DNA of 5,448 bases from CAVAVT01 sp963592185 (GCA_963592185.1 CAVAVT010000089.1:1-5448); one strand, 5' to 3'; numbered from the stretch's first letter, positions 1-5,404 are shown. Notes: generated from the sequence alone by a model not told the origin. Numbers and translations: made by a program.

Positions 1-27
1 GGAGGCGAGCTAATATCTCCCTCCTCG

Positions 28-86
28 TTGAAACGCAATGTGGAATGTTTTTCCTATGGAAAAACTTGAACAATGGCGTTATAATG
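28..86 (+). repeat. Copy 1 of a 59-bp duplicated intergenic element with central hairpin
   Basis: This segment aligns without gaps to 3981-4039 with 44 of 59 identities. The 5' block TTGAAACGCA (28-37) is identical in both copies, and the 3' block TTGAACAATGG (66-76) is fully conserved. Between them lies a perfect 8-bp inverted repeat with a 3-nt loop (47-54 with 58-65). The stem differs from copy 2 only by pair-preserving changes. The element overlaps the proposed tetR promoter, so here it could act as DNA; alternatively it could be RNA read from a promoter further left. A -10-like TAATAT at 11-16 is compatible with that, but its -35 would lie outside the window. The duplication is directly visible; its function is unknown. 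Confidence 0.7.
57..85 (+). promoter_or_regulatory. Sigma-A-type promoter of the tetR operon
   Basis: A consensus -10 hexamer TATAAT (80-85) stands 17 bp downstream of TGGAAA (57-62), which matches the -35 consensus at 4 of 6 positions. Transcription would start near 92, inside the palindrome at 85-106, leaving a leader of about 25 nt with the SD AAAGGAG (106-112), 5 nt before the tetR ATG. The -35 falls in the central hairpin of the duplicated element. Confidence 0.6.
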
Positions 87-106
87 TTAGTTAGTACTAA
101 CATACA
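85..106 (+). promoter_or_regulatory. Palindromic operator, probable TetR autoregulatory site
   Basis: The core GTTAGTACTAAC (90-101) is a perfect 12-bp palindrome. After two mismatched pairs the symmetry resumes (TGT at 85-87 with ACA at 104-106), giving a 22-bp imperfect palindrome. It begins at the last base of the -10 box and covers the expected start site, the usual place for a TetR-family self-operator. The symmetry is seen; the binding partner (the adjacent TetR protein) is inferred from position. Confidence 0.6.
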
Positions 107-117
107 AAGGAGCATTT

Positions 118-702
118 ATGGATAAACAAGCAACGAGAGAGCGTATCCTGGAGGCGGCTACAGACCTTATAGCAGAAAACGGCTACAAGGAAACCACCAC
201 AAAGGATATTGCGGCTAAGGCAGGAGTCAGCGAGATGTCAGTATTTCGCCATTTTGGCTCCAAAAAGGCAATACTGGAGGCTATCAACAGCCGATATACC
301 TTCAACTATCCCATTGAACATGGTCTGAAACCTCAAATCCAATGGGATTTGGAAAAGGACATATATTTGTTTGCCAAGGTTCAGTACGAGCACAATCTGA
401 AAAACGAAAAGGCAATCCTGATACGTTTCAAAGAAAGCAAAAAATTGATTGAATACGGAATCGATGTAAAGGATGACCCACGGCAGATGAAGTCATTTTT
501 CAAATGGTATTTTGACGAAATGTACAAAATGGGAAAGCTTGTAAAAGCTGATAACGAGCTTTTGGCGGTACATTTCATGGGGATGAACTTCGGTATTTTT
601 TGCAACAAAATGATGGATGTGTACGGAAGGGTAACAGAGATTTCCAAGGAAGATGAAATCCGTTTTGGGGCGGCGTGCTTCGCAAAGGCCCTGAAACCCT
701 GA
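118..702 (+). CDS. TetR/AcrR-family transcriptional repressor
   Basis: This is a one-component, ligand-responsive DNA-binding regulator, 194 residues long, typical of the family. The N-terminal TetR_N domain (about residues 7-53) shows the classic pattern: ILEAATDLIAENGY, then the helix-turn-helix TTKDIAAKAGVSEMSVFRHF (27-46), then GSKKAILEAI. The C-terminal half (about 60-190) is helical, aromatic- and Met-rich, and matches no specific ligand class that I can name. The ATG at 118 has the SD AAAGGAG 5 nt upstream. It is the first gene of an apparent operon, with the MFS exporter starting 40 bp downstream and no terminator between them. This is the standard repressor-pump arrangement, so it most likely represses its own promoter through the palindrome at 85-106 and is relieved by a pump substrate. 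Family certain; ligand unknown. Confidence 0.95.
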   Translation: MDKQATRERILEAATDLIAENGYKETTTKDIAAKAGVSEMSVFRHFGSKKAILEAINSRYTFNYPIEHGLKPQIQWDLEKDIYLFAKVQYEHNLKNEKAILIRFKESKKLIEYGIDVKDDPRQMKSFFKWYFDEMYKMGKLVKADNELLAVHFMGMNFGIFCNKMMDVYGRVTEISKEDEIRFGAACFAKALKP

Positions 703-742
703 TATACATAGATTTATTTTTGAATGAATTGGAGGAATAGGA

Positions 743-1987
743 ATGAATAGAGATGAACAGATGAAAATGGACACAGGAGGCAGAAATATGCTGCGGCTCA
801 CTGTGTTTTTAGGAACATTGGCGGCTATGGCGCCTCTGGCAACGGATATGTATCTTCCCAGCCTGCCGTCCATGAGCGGTGAATTTAATGCCCCGGCGTC
901 ACTTGTACAGCTGACACTGACAATGACCATGCTGGGAATGGCTGTAGGCCAGATTCTTATCGGCCCTATCAGCGATATGGTGGGAAGAAAAATTCCGCTT
1001 ATAATTGGAATGGCAATATTCGGACTGGCTTCTGCCGGATGCGTTTTTACAGATAATATTAACGCCTTTTTGGTATTCAGGCTCATTCAGGGTGCCGCCG
1101 GTGCAGCAGGTGTGGTTGTGGCACGTGCGGTGGCAAGGGATATTGCAAAGGGACCGGCGCTGACCAAGCTTTTTGCAACACTGATGATGGTAAATGGACT
1201 GGCGCCCATACTGGCTCCGGTTATCGGCGGACAGCTGCTGCTGTTTTCCGGATGGCGCATGATTTTCGTGGTGCTTGCCGGAGTAGGCATTATACTGGCA
1301 GGTTGTGCCATACTCTTTAATGAGTCTCTGCCCTCAGACAATCGTGTGAGCAGCATTGCCGGATCCTTCAAGAGCTTTAAGACCATGCTTACAGGAAAAT
1401 ATTTCTTGGGACACTGTCTCATGCAGTGCTTCACCTTCGGGGCATTTTTTGCTTATATTTCCGGTTCTTCCTTTGCTTTTCAGAATGTATACGGCGTGTC
1501 TGCCCAGGCATACAGTCTGATTTTCGGATTCCTTGGAATCTGTATTGCCATAGCCGGGGTTATTCCGGCACGAGTTGCTGGCAGGGTGTCCGATGTAGCC
1601 CTTTTGCGCTGGTCACTGGTTCAGGCTCTTGTGGGAAGCATTTTTGTATTTGTCGTATGCTGGTTTGAGTTGTCTGTTTATGCATTGGGACTGGCTTTGG
1701 TAATATGCATAAGCATGATTTCAATTTTCAGCTCCGCAAGTTTTTCATTGGCAATGCAGTCTCAGGGAAAAAATGCTGGAAGCGCATCGGCGCTGCTGGG
1801 ATTTTTCTCCATGATTTCCGGCGGTATAATGGCTCCGCTTGTTGGTATTGCCGGTGACCATACAGCCATCCCTATGGCGGTAATCATGATGATTTGCGAA
1901 GCCGGGTCAGTAGTGGTATTCTATACCATGATAAAGCCGTGCCATCGCCCTGATGGGAAAATGAAGGAGGCAGCTGCTGCGGCGTAA
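743..1987 (+). CDS. Bcr/CflA-family MFS drug-type exporter
   Basis: This is an inner-membrane proton-driven efflux transporter of the 12-TM drug:H+ antiporter type, 414 residues. TM1 ends in the family signature PLATDMYLPSLP (31-42, Asp35, Tyr37, Pro39). The loop between TM2 and TM3 carries MFS motif A, GQILIGPISDMVGRK (69-83). RLIQGAAGAAG (113-123) and ARAVARD (127-133) mark TM4, and NGLAPILAPVIGG (151-163) is the TM5 antiporter motif. Hydrophobic segments continue to about residue 397, followed by a basic tail ending in five alanines. Two starts are plausible: ATG 743 with GGAGG 7 nt upstream, and ATG 788 with AGGAGG 7 nt upstream. The first is kept because it gives the longer frame. Known members export bicyclomycin and sulfonamides, and E. 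coli Bcr has been linked to L-cysteine export. The substrate here is not deducible from sequence; control by the upstream TetR is likely. Confidence 0.92.
   Translation: MNRDEQMKMDTGGRNMLRLTVFLGTLAAMAPLATDMYLPSLPSMSGEFNAPASLVQLTLTMTMLGMAVGQILIGPISDMVGRKIPLIIGMAIFGLASAGCVFTDNINAFLVFRLIQGAAGAAGVVVARAVARDIAKGPALTKLFATLMMVNGLAPILAPVIGGQLLLFSGWRMIFVVLAGVGIILAGCAILFNESLPSDNRVSSIAGSFKSFKTMLTGKYFLGHCLMQCFTFGAFFAYISGSSFAFQNVYGVSAQAYSLIFGFLGICIAIAGVIPARVAGRVSDVALLRWSLVQALVGSIFVFVVCWFELSVYALGLALVICISMISIFSSASFSLAMQSQGKNAGSASALLGFFSMISGGIMAPLVGIAGDHTAIPMAVIMMICEAGSVVVFYTMIKPCHRPDGKMKEAAAAA
775..790 (+). promoter_or_regulatory. Internal Shine-Dalgarno and alternative start of the exporter
   Basis: AGGAGG (775-780) sits 7 nt before an in-frame ATG at 788, 45 bp inside the annotated reading frame. 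Starting here gives MLRLTVFLGTLAAM, which enters TM1 almost at once. The upstream start adds 15 polar residues (MNRDEQMKMDTGGRN). Both sites are strong by eye, so the true N-terminus is ambiguous or both are used. Confidence 0.45.
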
Positions 1988-2014
1988 TTTATCTGCTGCC
2001 AAAGGGGATTTAGC

Positions 2015-3298
2015 ATGAAAAATACAAGTGAAGCATTGCTTTCATTTATAGAAAAGGGAACCTCGCCGTTTCAGGTGGTGGATACCTCTGCCAAGGAGCT
2101 GGAGTCCGCTGGCTTTCAGAAGCTGGATGCCAGCAAAGAATGGCAGTTGAAGGATGGAGGAAAATACTATCTAAAGGTTTATGGCAGCACACTTCTGGCT
2201 TTCCGGCTGGGGAAAAAGAACCAGAATGGACTTCGGATAGCTGCGGCACATACGGATTTTCCCTGTTTTAGAGTAAAGCCCAATCCCCTTATGGGAGACA
2301 GTTATGGACAGCTGAATGTGGAGCCATACGGAGGTATGATTCTTTCCAGCTGGCTGGACAGACCGCTTTCTTTGGCAGGACACATTGTTCTTCGTGGGGA
2401 AAATCCCTTTTCACCGGAAACTGTGGCGGTGGATTTTAAACGTCCGATTCTGACCATACCAAGTCTTGCAATCCACATGAACCGGAAGGTGAACGAAGGT
2501 GTGGAGCTGAACCGTCAGACAGAGATGTTGCCGCTCCTGTCCATGGCGCCAGAGGGGGGCTTTTCCGAAAATTGCTTTGTGGATTTTTTGGCAAAGGAAA
2601 TAAACCGTCCTGCAGAGGATATTCTTTCCTGGGAGCTGTCGGTTTACCCAACGGAAAAGGGATGTACCCTTGGCATGGGAAATGACATTATTTCATCCCC
2701 TAGACTGGACAATCTTACCTCGGTTCAGGCGTGTCTCAAGGGTCTGATGGAGGTGGAAAATCCTCCGGTTGGAACGGAGATAATAGCCCTTTTCGACAAT
2801 GAAGAGGTGGGGAGCCGGACCAAACAGGGGGCGGATTCCGCTGTGCTCATGGAGCTTTTGGAGAGGGTTTATAAATGCCGGGGACTGGACAGAGAACAGC
2901 TCTATAGGGACATGGCGGAAGGCTTCATGCTGTCGGTGGATGTGGCACATGCAATGCACCCGGCCCACAAGGACAAGGCTGACCCCACCAATAGGCCAGT
3001 TCTCAACGGCGGAGTTGTGCTGAAGCAGGCGGCAAGCCAGGCATATGCAGGAGATGCAGAGGCGGTGGCGGTGATTTCCGAGCTTTGCAAGGTTCATGAC
3101 ATCCCGTACCAGACCTTCGTGAACCACAACAACATCCGTGGCGGTTCCACCCTTGGTTCCATGGCTTCAGCCCTAGTACCCGTCCGTGCCATGGACATAG
3201 GAGTCCCCATCCTCTCCATGCACTCCGCAAGAGAAACCATGGGCGCCAAAGACCAAATTGCATTGGAAAAGTTGTTGAAAGTGTTTTTTGAAAGCTGA
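2015..3298 (+). CDS. apeB: M18-family metalloaminopeptidase (aspartyl/ApeB type)
   Basis: This is a cytoplasmic dinuclear zinc aminopeptidase that removes N-terminal residues from peptides; M18 enzymes often prefer acidic or neutral residues. Its 427 residues match the length of bacterial ApeB proteins. The expected M18 metal and catalytic motifs are all present: AAHTDFP (His79, Asp81), SPRLDN (Asp232, bridging ligand), FDNEEVGS (Glu263 as base, Glu264 as ligand), LSVDVAHAMHP (Asp309) and SMHSARE (His403). HNNIRGGSTLG (371-381) is a further family signature, and the N-terminal SPFQVVDTSAKELESAGF is typical of ApeB. There is no signal peptide. The ATG has the SD AAAGGGG 7 nt upstream. The gene starts 27 bp after the exporter stop and ends 9 bp before a strong terminator, making it the last gene of the tetR operon. 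The frame is intact. Family very sure; specificity and the symbol less so. Confidence 0.93.
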   Translation: MKNTSEALLSFIEKGTSPFQVVDTSAKELESAGFQKLDASKEWQLKDGGKYYLKVYGSTLLAFRLGKKNQNGLRIAAAHTDFPCFRVKPNPLMGDSYGQLNVEPYGGMILSSWLDRPLSLAGHIVLRGENPFSPETVAVDFKRPILTIPSLAIHMNRKVNEGVELNRQTEMLPLLSMAPEGGFSENCFVDFLAKEINRPAEDILSWELSVYPTEKGCTLGMGNDIISSPRLDNLTSVQACLKGLMEVENPPVGTEIIALFDNEEVGSRTKQGADSAVLMELLERVYKCRGLDREQLYRDMAEGFMLSVDVAHAMHPAHKDKADPTNRPVLNGGVVLKQAASQAYAGDAEAVAVISELCKVHDIPYQTFVNHNNIRGGSTLGSMASALVPVRAMDIGVPILSMHSARETMGAKDQIALEKLLKVFFES

Positions 3299-3307
3299 CA
3301 AAAAGCG

Positions 3308-3348
3308 CTATTCCCCAAAATCCTGAAAATGAAAAGTTTGGGGAATAG
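3308..3348 (+). terminator. Intrinsic terminator of the tetR-exporter-aminopeptidase operon
   Basis: A perfect 12-bp stem pairs CTATTCCCCAAA (3308-3319) with TTTGGGGAATAG (3337-3348) around a 17-nt loop. The tail (AATAATATTTTC, 3349-3360) is AT-rich but not a pure T run, so termination may be less than complete. It begins 9 bp after the aminopeptidase stop. Confidence 0.75.
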
Positions 3349-3363
3349 AATAATATTTTCTCC

Positions 3364-3394
3364 TTGCTAAACCTATATGATTAGTATATAATCA
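3364..3394 (+). promoter_or_regulatory. Promoter with overlapping palindrome upstream of the ATC-hydrolase-family gene
   Basis: TTGCTA (3364-3369, 4 of 6 matches to the -35 consensus) and TATAAT (3387-3392) are separated by 17 bp. Overlapping the -10 is the inverted repeat TGATTA-GTATA-TAATCA (3378-3394), a plausible repressor site. Its left part, GATTAGTATAT, recurs exactly at 3991-4001. Transcription would start near 3399, giving a leader of about 53 nt that contains the hairpin at 3401-3422. Promoter by inspection; the operator role is inferred. Confidence 0.6.
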
Positions 3395-3400
3395 CTACAA

Positions 3401-3422
3401 GCGCAGATTTAGGGTTCTGCGC
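3401..3422 (+). other. 5'-UTR hairpin upstream of the ATC-hydrolase-family gene
   Basis: GCGCAGA (3401-3407) pairs perfectly with TCTGCGC (3416-3422) around the 8-nt loop TTTAGGGT. No T run follows, so it is not a terminator. It would form at nearly the extreme 5' end of the transcript from 3364-3392, where such stems often protect mRNA from 5'-end decay. It ends 15 nt before the SD. Confidence 0.5.
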
Positions 3423-3451
3423 CTAGTGCTATTAAGTAAGGGATGGTTATA

Positions 3452-3922
3452 ATGCAGGAAGAAGTTAAGGAACCGGTTTCCATGTTTGTTTTGTTTGCGA
3501 AGCAGTTTTCTATCATCGCAAAGAATTTGGAAAAGGAATTTGGCGAAAAGGGCCTGAAGGTTTTAGAGGACAGTGTTAAGGAATTTGGCTATGAGCGTGG
3601 CAAGGATATTGCTGAACGTGCAAAGGCTAATGGGCTGCCGAACACACTGGAGAACTATTTGGATAACTACGACATGGGCCGCAGCGATGACTTTGGCTAT
3701 GACACAGTCTATGCTGAGGATGGAATACATCAGGATTTTGCTGAGTGTGTATTTGCAAAGACCTGGATGGATGCCGGGGAAGAAAAATACGGCCGCATTT
3801 ACTGCGAAAATATTGATCCTGCCATTGTTGCTGGCTACAACGAGGACATGGAATGCGTCCATGACAACATTATGTATGCAGATGGTCACTGCACATTCTG
3901 CTTCCGCATGAAGAAAAAATAA
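3452..3922 (+). CDS. L-2-amino-thiazoline-4-carboxylic acid hydrolase family protein (AtcB-like)
   Basis: This small soluble protein of 156 residues resembles the ATC hydrolase family (Pfam ATC_hydrolase). The founding member, Pseudomonas AtcB, opens the thiazoline ring of L-ATC to N-carbamoyl-L-cysteine. The resemblance is strongest in the C-terminal part: GRIYCENIDPAIVAGYN (114-130), then ADGHCTFCF (143-151). This matches the family pattern of an aromatic-Cys-x(3)-Asp block, a G-Y/F-N turn and a terminal G-x-x-C-x-F. Cys118, Asp122, Cys147 and Cys150 are candidate functional residues. The N-terminal half (1-75) looks helical (VLFAKQFSIIAKNLEKEFGEKG, in two parts). Start 3452 is preferred over the in-frame ATG at 3443 because AAGGG (3438-3442) abuts 3443 but lies 9 nt before 3452. 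The neighbouring carbamoylase-type enzyme fits an AtcB/AtcC pathway. Many family members in Bacillota have no proven activity, so the reaction here is inferred. Confidence 0.78.
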   Translation: MQEEVKEPVSMFVLFAKQFSIIAKNLEKEFGEKGLKVLEDSVKEFGYERGKDIAERAKANGLPNTLENYLDNYDMGRSDDFGYDTVYAEDGIHQDFAECVFAKTWMDAGEEKYGRIYCENIDPAIVAGYNEDMECVHDNIMYADGHCTFCFRMKKK

Positions 3923-3950
3923 CGAGGTGTCGATGCCCCAACGTTCTTAA

Positions 3951-3978
3951 TTGGCGGTTTTCGTGTGCCTTATACAAT
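3951..3978 (+). promoter_or_regulatory. Candidate promoter for the carbamoylase leader
   Basis: TTGGCG (3951-3956, 4 of 6 matches) and TACAAT (3973-3978, 5 of 6 matches) are spaced by 16 bp. Initiation would be expected near 3985, inside the 5' conserved block of the duplicated element, yielding a leader of roughly 110 nt that ends in the attenuator-like hairpin. If this promoter is not real, the carbamoylase depends on read-through from the upstream gene. Confidence 0.4.
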
Positions 3979-3980
3979 AT

Positions 3981-4039
3981 TTGAAACGCAGATTAGTATA
4001 TTTTGTCTTTGGCAAAATTTGAACAATGGAGTGATAAGC
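3981..4039 (+). repeat. Copy 2 of the 59-bp duplicated intergenic element
   Basis: The outer blocks TTGAAACGCA (3981-3990) and TTGAACAATGG (4019-4029) match copy 1 exactly. The central 8-bp stem, 4000-4007 with 4011-4018, has a 3-nt loop and is kept by compensatory change: G-C becomes A-T at the base, T-A becomes G-C, and C-G becomes a T-G wobble. Here the element lies 8 bp upstream of a perfect terminator hairpin and within the leader of the carbamoylase gene, a layout like that of a cis-acting RNA regulator. GATTAGTATAT (3991-4001) within it repeats a sequence near the 3387 promoter. I do not recognise it as a known riboswitch class. Confidence 0.7.
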
Positions 4040-4047
4040 TCCGGCAT

Positions 4048-4074
4048 AGAGGATGCACAAAGCATCCTCTTTTT
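4048..4074 (+). terminator. Intrinsic terminator just before the carbamoylase start (probable attenuator)
   Basis: AGAGGATGC (4048-4056) pairs perfectly with GCATCCTCT (4062-4070) around the 5-nt loop ACAAA. The T run 4070-4074 follows directly. Only 18 bp remain before the ATG at 4093, and these hold the SD AAAGGA (4081-4086). No promoter can fit between, so transcripts of the downstream gene must pass this hairpin. Either it is a conditional attenuator or it reduces read-through from the upstream gene to a basal level. Confidence 0.8.
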
Positions 4075-4092
4075 GCTACGAAAGGAAAATAC

Positions 4093-5331
4093 ATGATAAG
4101 GGAAGAGATTTCAAAAAAAATTATTGCTGACCTGAAGGACCTGGCAGCCCTTACCTCTGATGATAACGGCGCTCAGCGAGTGGCATGGACCCCAATATGG
4201 CAGAAGGCTGTGGAGTGGTTCAAGGGGAAAATGCTGGCTGCAGGGGCCGAGATATGGATGGATGCTGCAGGAAATATCTGGGCGAAATTTGCCGGTGAGA
4301 AAGAGGATGCCATCGTCATCGGCAGCCACATTGACAGCGTTCCAGACGGAGGCTGGCTGGACGGTGCTCTGGGCGTAGTAGCTGGAATGGGAATAGGAGC
4401 CTATGGTCTTGCTGGCAGGAAGCCCGAAAATACTCTCTATGTTGTGGGATGGGCGGATGAAGAGGGAGCTGTTTTTGGAAAAAGCTGTCTCGGCAGCGGC
4501 ATCTGCGCTGGAAGTGTTGTGCCCAGTGACCTTCTGCCACTGAAAAATAAAAATGGACAGGACTTTGAATCCGTTTGGAAAAATGTTGGACTGACTCCGG
4601 AAAAAATGACTGATGCCCATGAAGATTTCAGTAAAATCCCCGTTAAGGCATATTTGGAACTTCACATCGAGCAGGCGCCCCTTCTTGCATTGGCAAAAAA
4701 ATCCGTGGCATGTGTTTACGGCGTATGCGGCTGCCATCGCCAGTACATTACCTTCCGTGGACAGCAGGGCCATTGCGGCTCCCCGGTAGCTCTTAGAAAG
4801 GATGCTTTCATTGCAGCGGCACAGGCCTCACTGGACTTTAGGGAAATAGCCCTTAAGTACGATTCCTACTGCACAGTTGGCAATATTGAGCTTCACCCAA
4901 ATGTTCCTACCATTTCCCCCGGATATTGCCGGATTTCCCTGGACCAGCGCTGCATTGACCCGGCGGACTTTGCCAGCATGATAAAGGAAGCTCAGGAGGC
5001 ATGTGAAAAACGGGCTGAGGAAAATAATCTGGAAGTTTCCTTTGAAGAACTTTGGCACAAGGAGCCAATCTTATTTGATGAACAGCTTGCGGCGGACTGC
5101 AGGGCGGCTGTTGCGGAGCAGGTTGGTGAGGAGCACAGCATGTATTCTGCACCGCTTCATGATGCTGTGGAAATGAACAAGGTCGTACCTTCCATCATGA
5201 TGTTTGCCCAGTCGGATCCCGGCATTTCCCATTGCAAGGAAGAGGACACCCCTCTGCCAGCCCTTGAAGAGGCTATCTCTGCCTTCATCCGTCTTGCGGA
5301 AAAGGAACTGCAGGTAACTATTTCAGAATAA
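4093..5331 (+). CDS. M20-type hydantoinase/carbamoylase-family amidase (N-carbamoyl-L-amino acid hydrolase-like)
   Basis: This cytoplasmic metal-dependent amidohydrolase has 412 residues, the usual family length. The family removes a carbamoyl group from N-carbamoyl-L-amino acids, beta-ureidopropionate or allantoate-type substrates, releasing ammonia and CO2. The dimetal site is complete: GSHIDSVPDGG (His79), WLDGALGV (Asp90, bridging), ADEEGAVFG (Glu123 as base, Glu124 as ligand), ELHIEQ (His191, Gln194) and PGISHCKEE (His380). The dimerisation/lid segment has GQQGHCGSP (His227), and SLDQR (Arg286) supplies the carboxylate-binding Arg. Departures from the norm are Thr273 at the usual Asn of NVxPG, APLHDA where GAGHDA is usual, and Val127 in EEGxRFG. 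The ATG at 4093 with SD AAAGGA is chosen over an upstream TTG. Pairing with the ATC-hydrolase-family gene suggests an AtcC-like N-carbamoyl-L-cysteine amidohydrolase. Family sure, substrate inferred. Confidence 0.9.
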   Translation: MIREEISKKIIADLKDLAALTSDDNGAQRVAWTPIWQKAVEWFKGKMLAAGAEIWMDAAGNIWAKFAGEKEDAIVIGSHIDSVPDGGWLDGALGVVAGMGIGAYGLAGRKPENTLYVVGWADEEGAVFGKSCLGSGICAGSVVPSDLLPLKNKNGQDFESVWKNVGLTPEKMTDAHEDFSKIPVKAYLELHIEQAPLLALAKKSVACVYGVCGCHRQYITFRGQQGHCGSPVALRKDAFIAAAQASLDFREIALKYDSYCTVGNIELHPNVPTISPGYCRISLDQRCIDPADFASMIKEAQEACEKRAEENNLEVSFEELWHKEPILFDEQLAADCRAAVAEQVGEEHSMYSAPLHDAVEMNKVVPSIMMFAQSDPGISHCKEEDTPLPALEEAISAFIRLAEKELQVTISE

Positions 5332-5345
5332 ATACGGAATCAGGT

Positions 5346-5367
5346 CATAGAGCTGTTACTCTCTATG
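5346..5367 (+). other. Hairpin downstream of the carbamoylase gene
   Basis: CATAGAG (5346-5352) pairs perfectly with CTCTATG (5361-5367) around an 8-nt loop. It starts 14 bp after the stop codon and lacks a T run, so it is not a terminator by itself. It may be a 3'-end stabilising stem or part of another intergenic element. I see no gene in 5332-5448. Confidence 0.4.
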
Positions 5368-5404
5368 TACAGCAAAATAAGTAATAGCGATACCTTTATG
5401 GTAA

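Noticed and set aside
1..27. GGAGG (1-5) and CCTCC (20-24) as the stem of an upstream gene's terminator
   Set aside because: Only five base pairs with a 14-nt loop and no T run; the upstream context lies outside the window.
56..94. Small ORF MEKLEQWRYNVS inside repeat copy 1, as a leader peptide
   Set aside because: It has no SD, it overlaps the promoter, and the two copies do not differ mainly at third codon positions, so conservation is not of a coding type.
493..1086. Long antisense reading frame across the tetR-exporter junction
   Set aside because: It mirrors two confidently identified genes, has no family resemblance, and would cross the operon junction; a shadow frame.
3443..3451. 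ATG 3443 as the start of the ATC-hydrolase-family gene
   Set aside because: The only SD-like sequence, AAGGG at 3438-3442, directly abuts it. The in-frame ATG at 3452 has proper spacing.
3936..3961. Terminator-like stem after the ATC-hydrolase-family gene (CCAA with TTGG, then TTTT)
   Set aside because: Only four continuous base pairs with a mismatch beyond them; too weak to call.
4003..4092. Upstream TTG start that would extend the carbamoylase by 30 residues
   Set aside because: It has no SD, the extension runs through the repeat element and the terminator hairpin, and the protein from 4093 already has the normal length with a good SD.
3923..4092. T-box riboswitch (for cysteine) upstream of the carbamoylase
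   Set aside because: The conserved T-box sequence of the antiterminator and the usual long specifier stem are not present.
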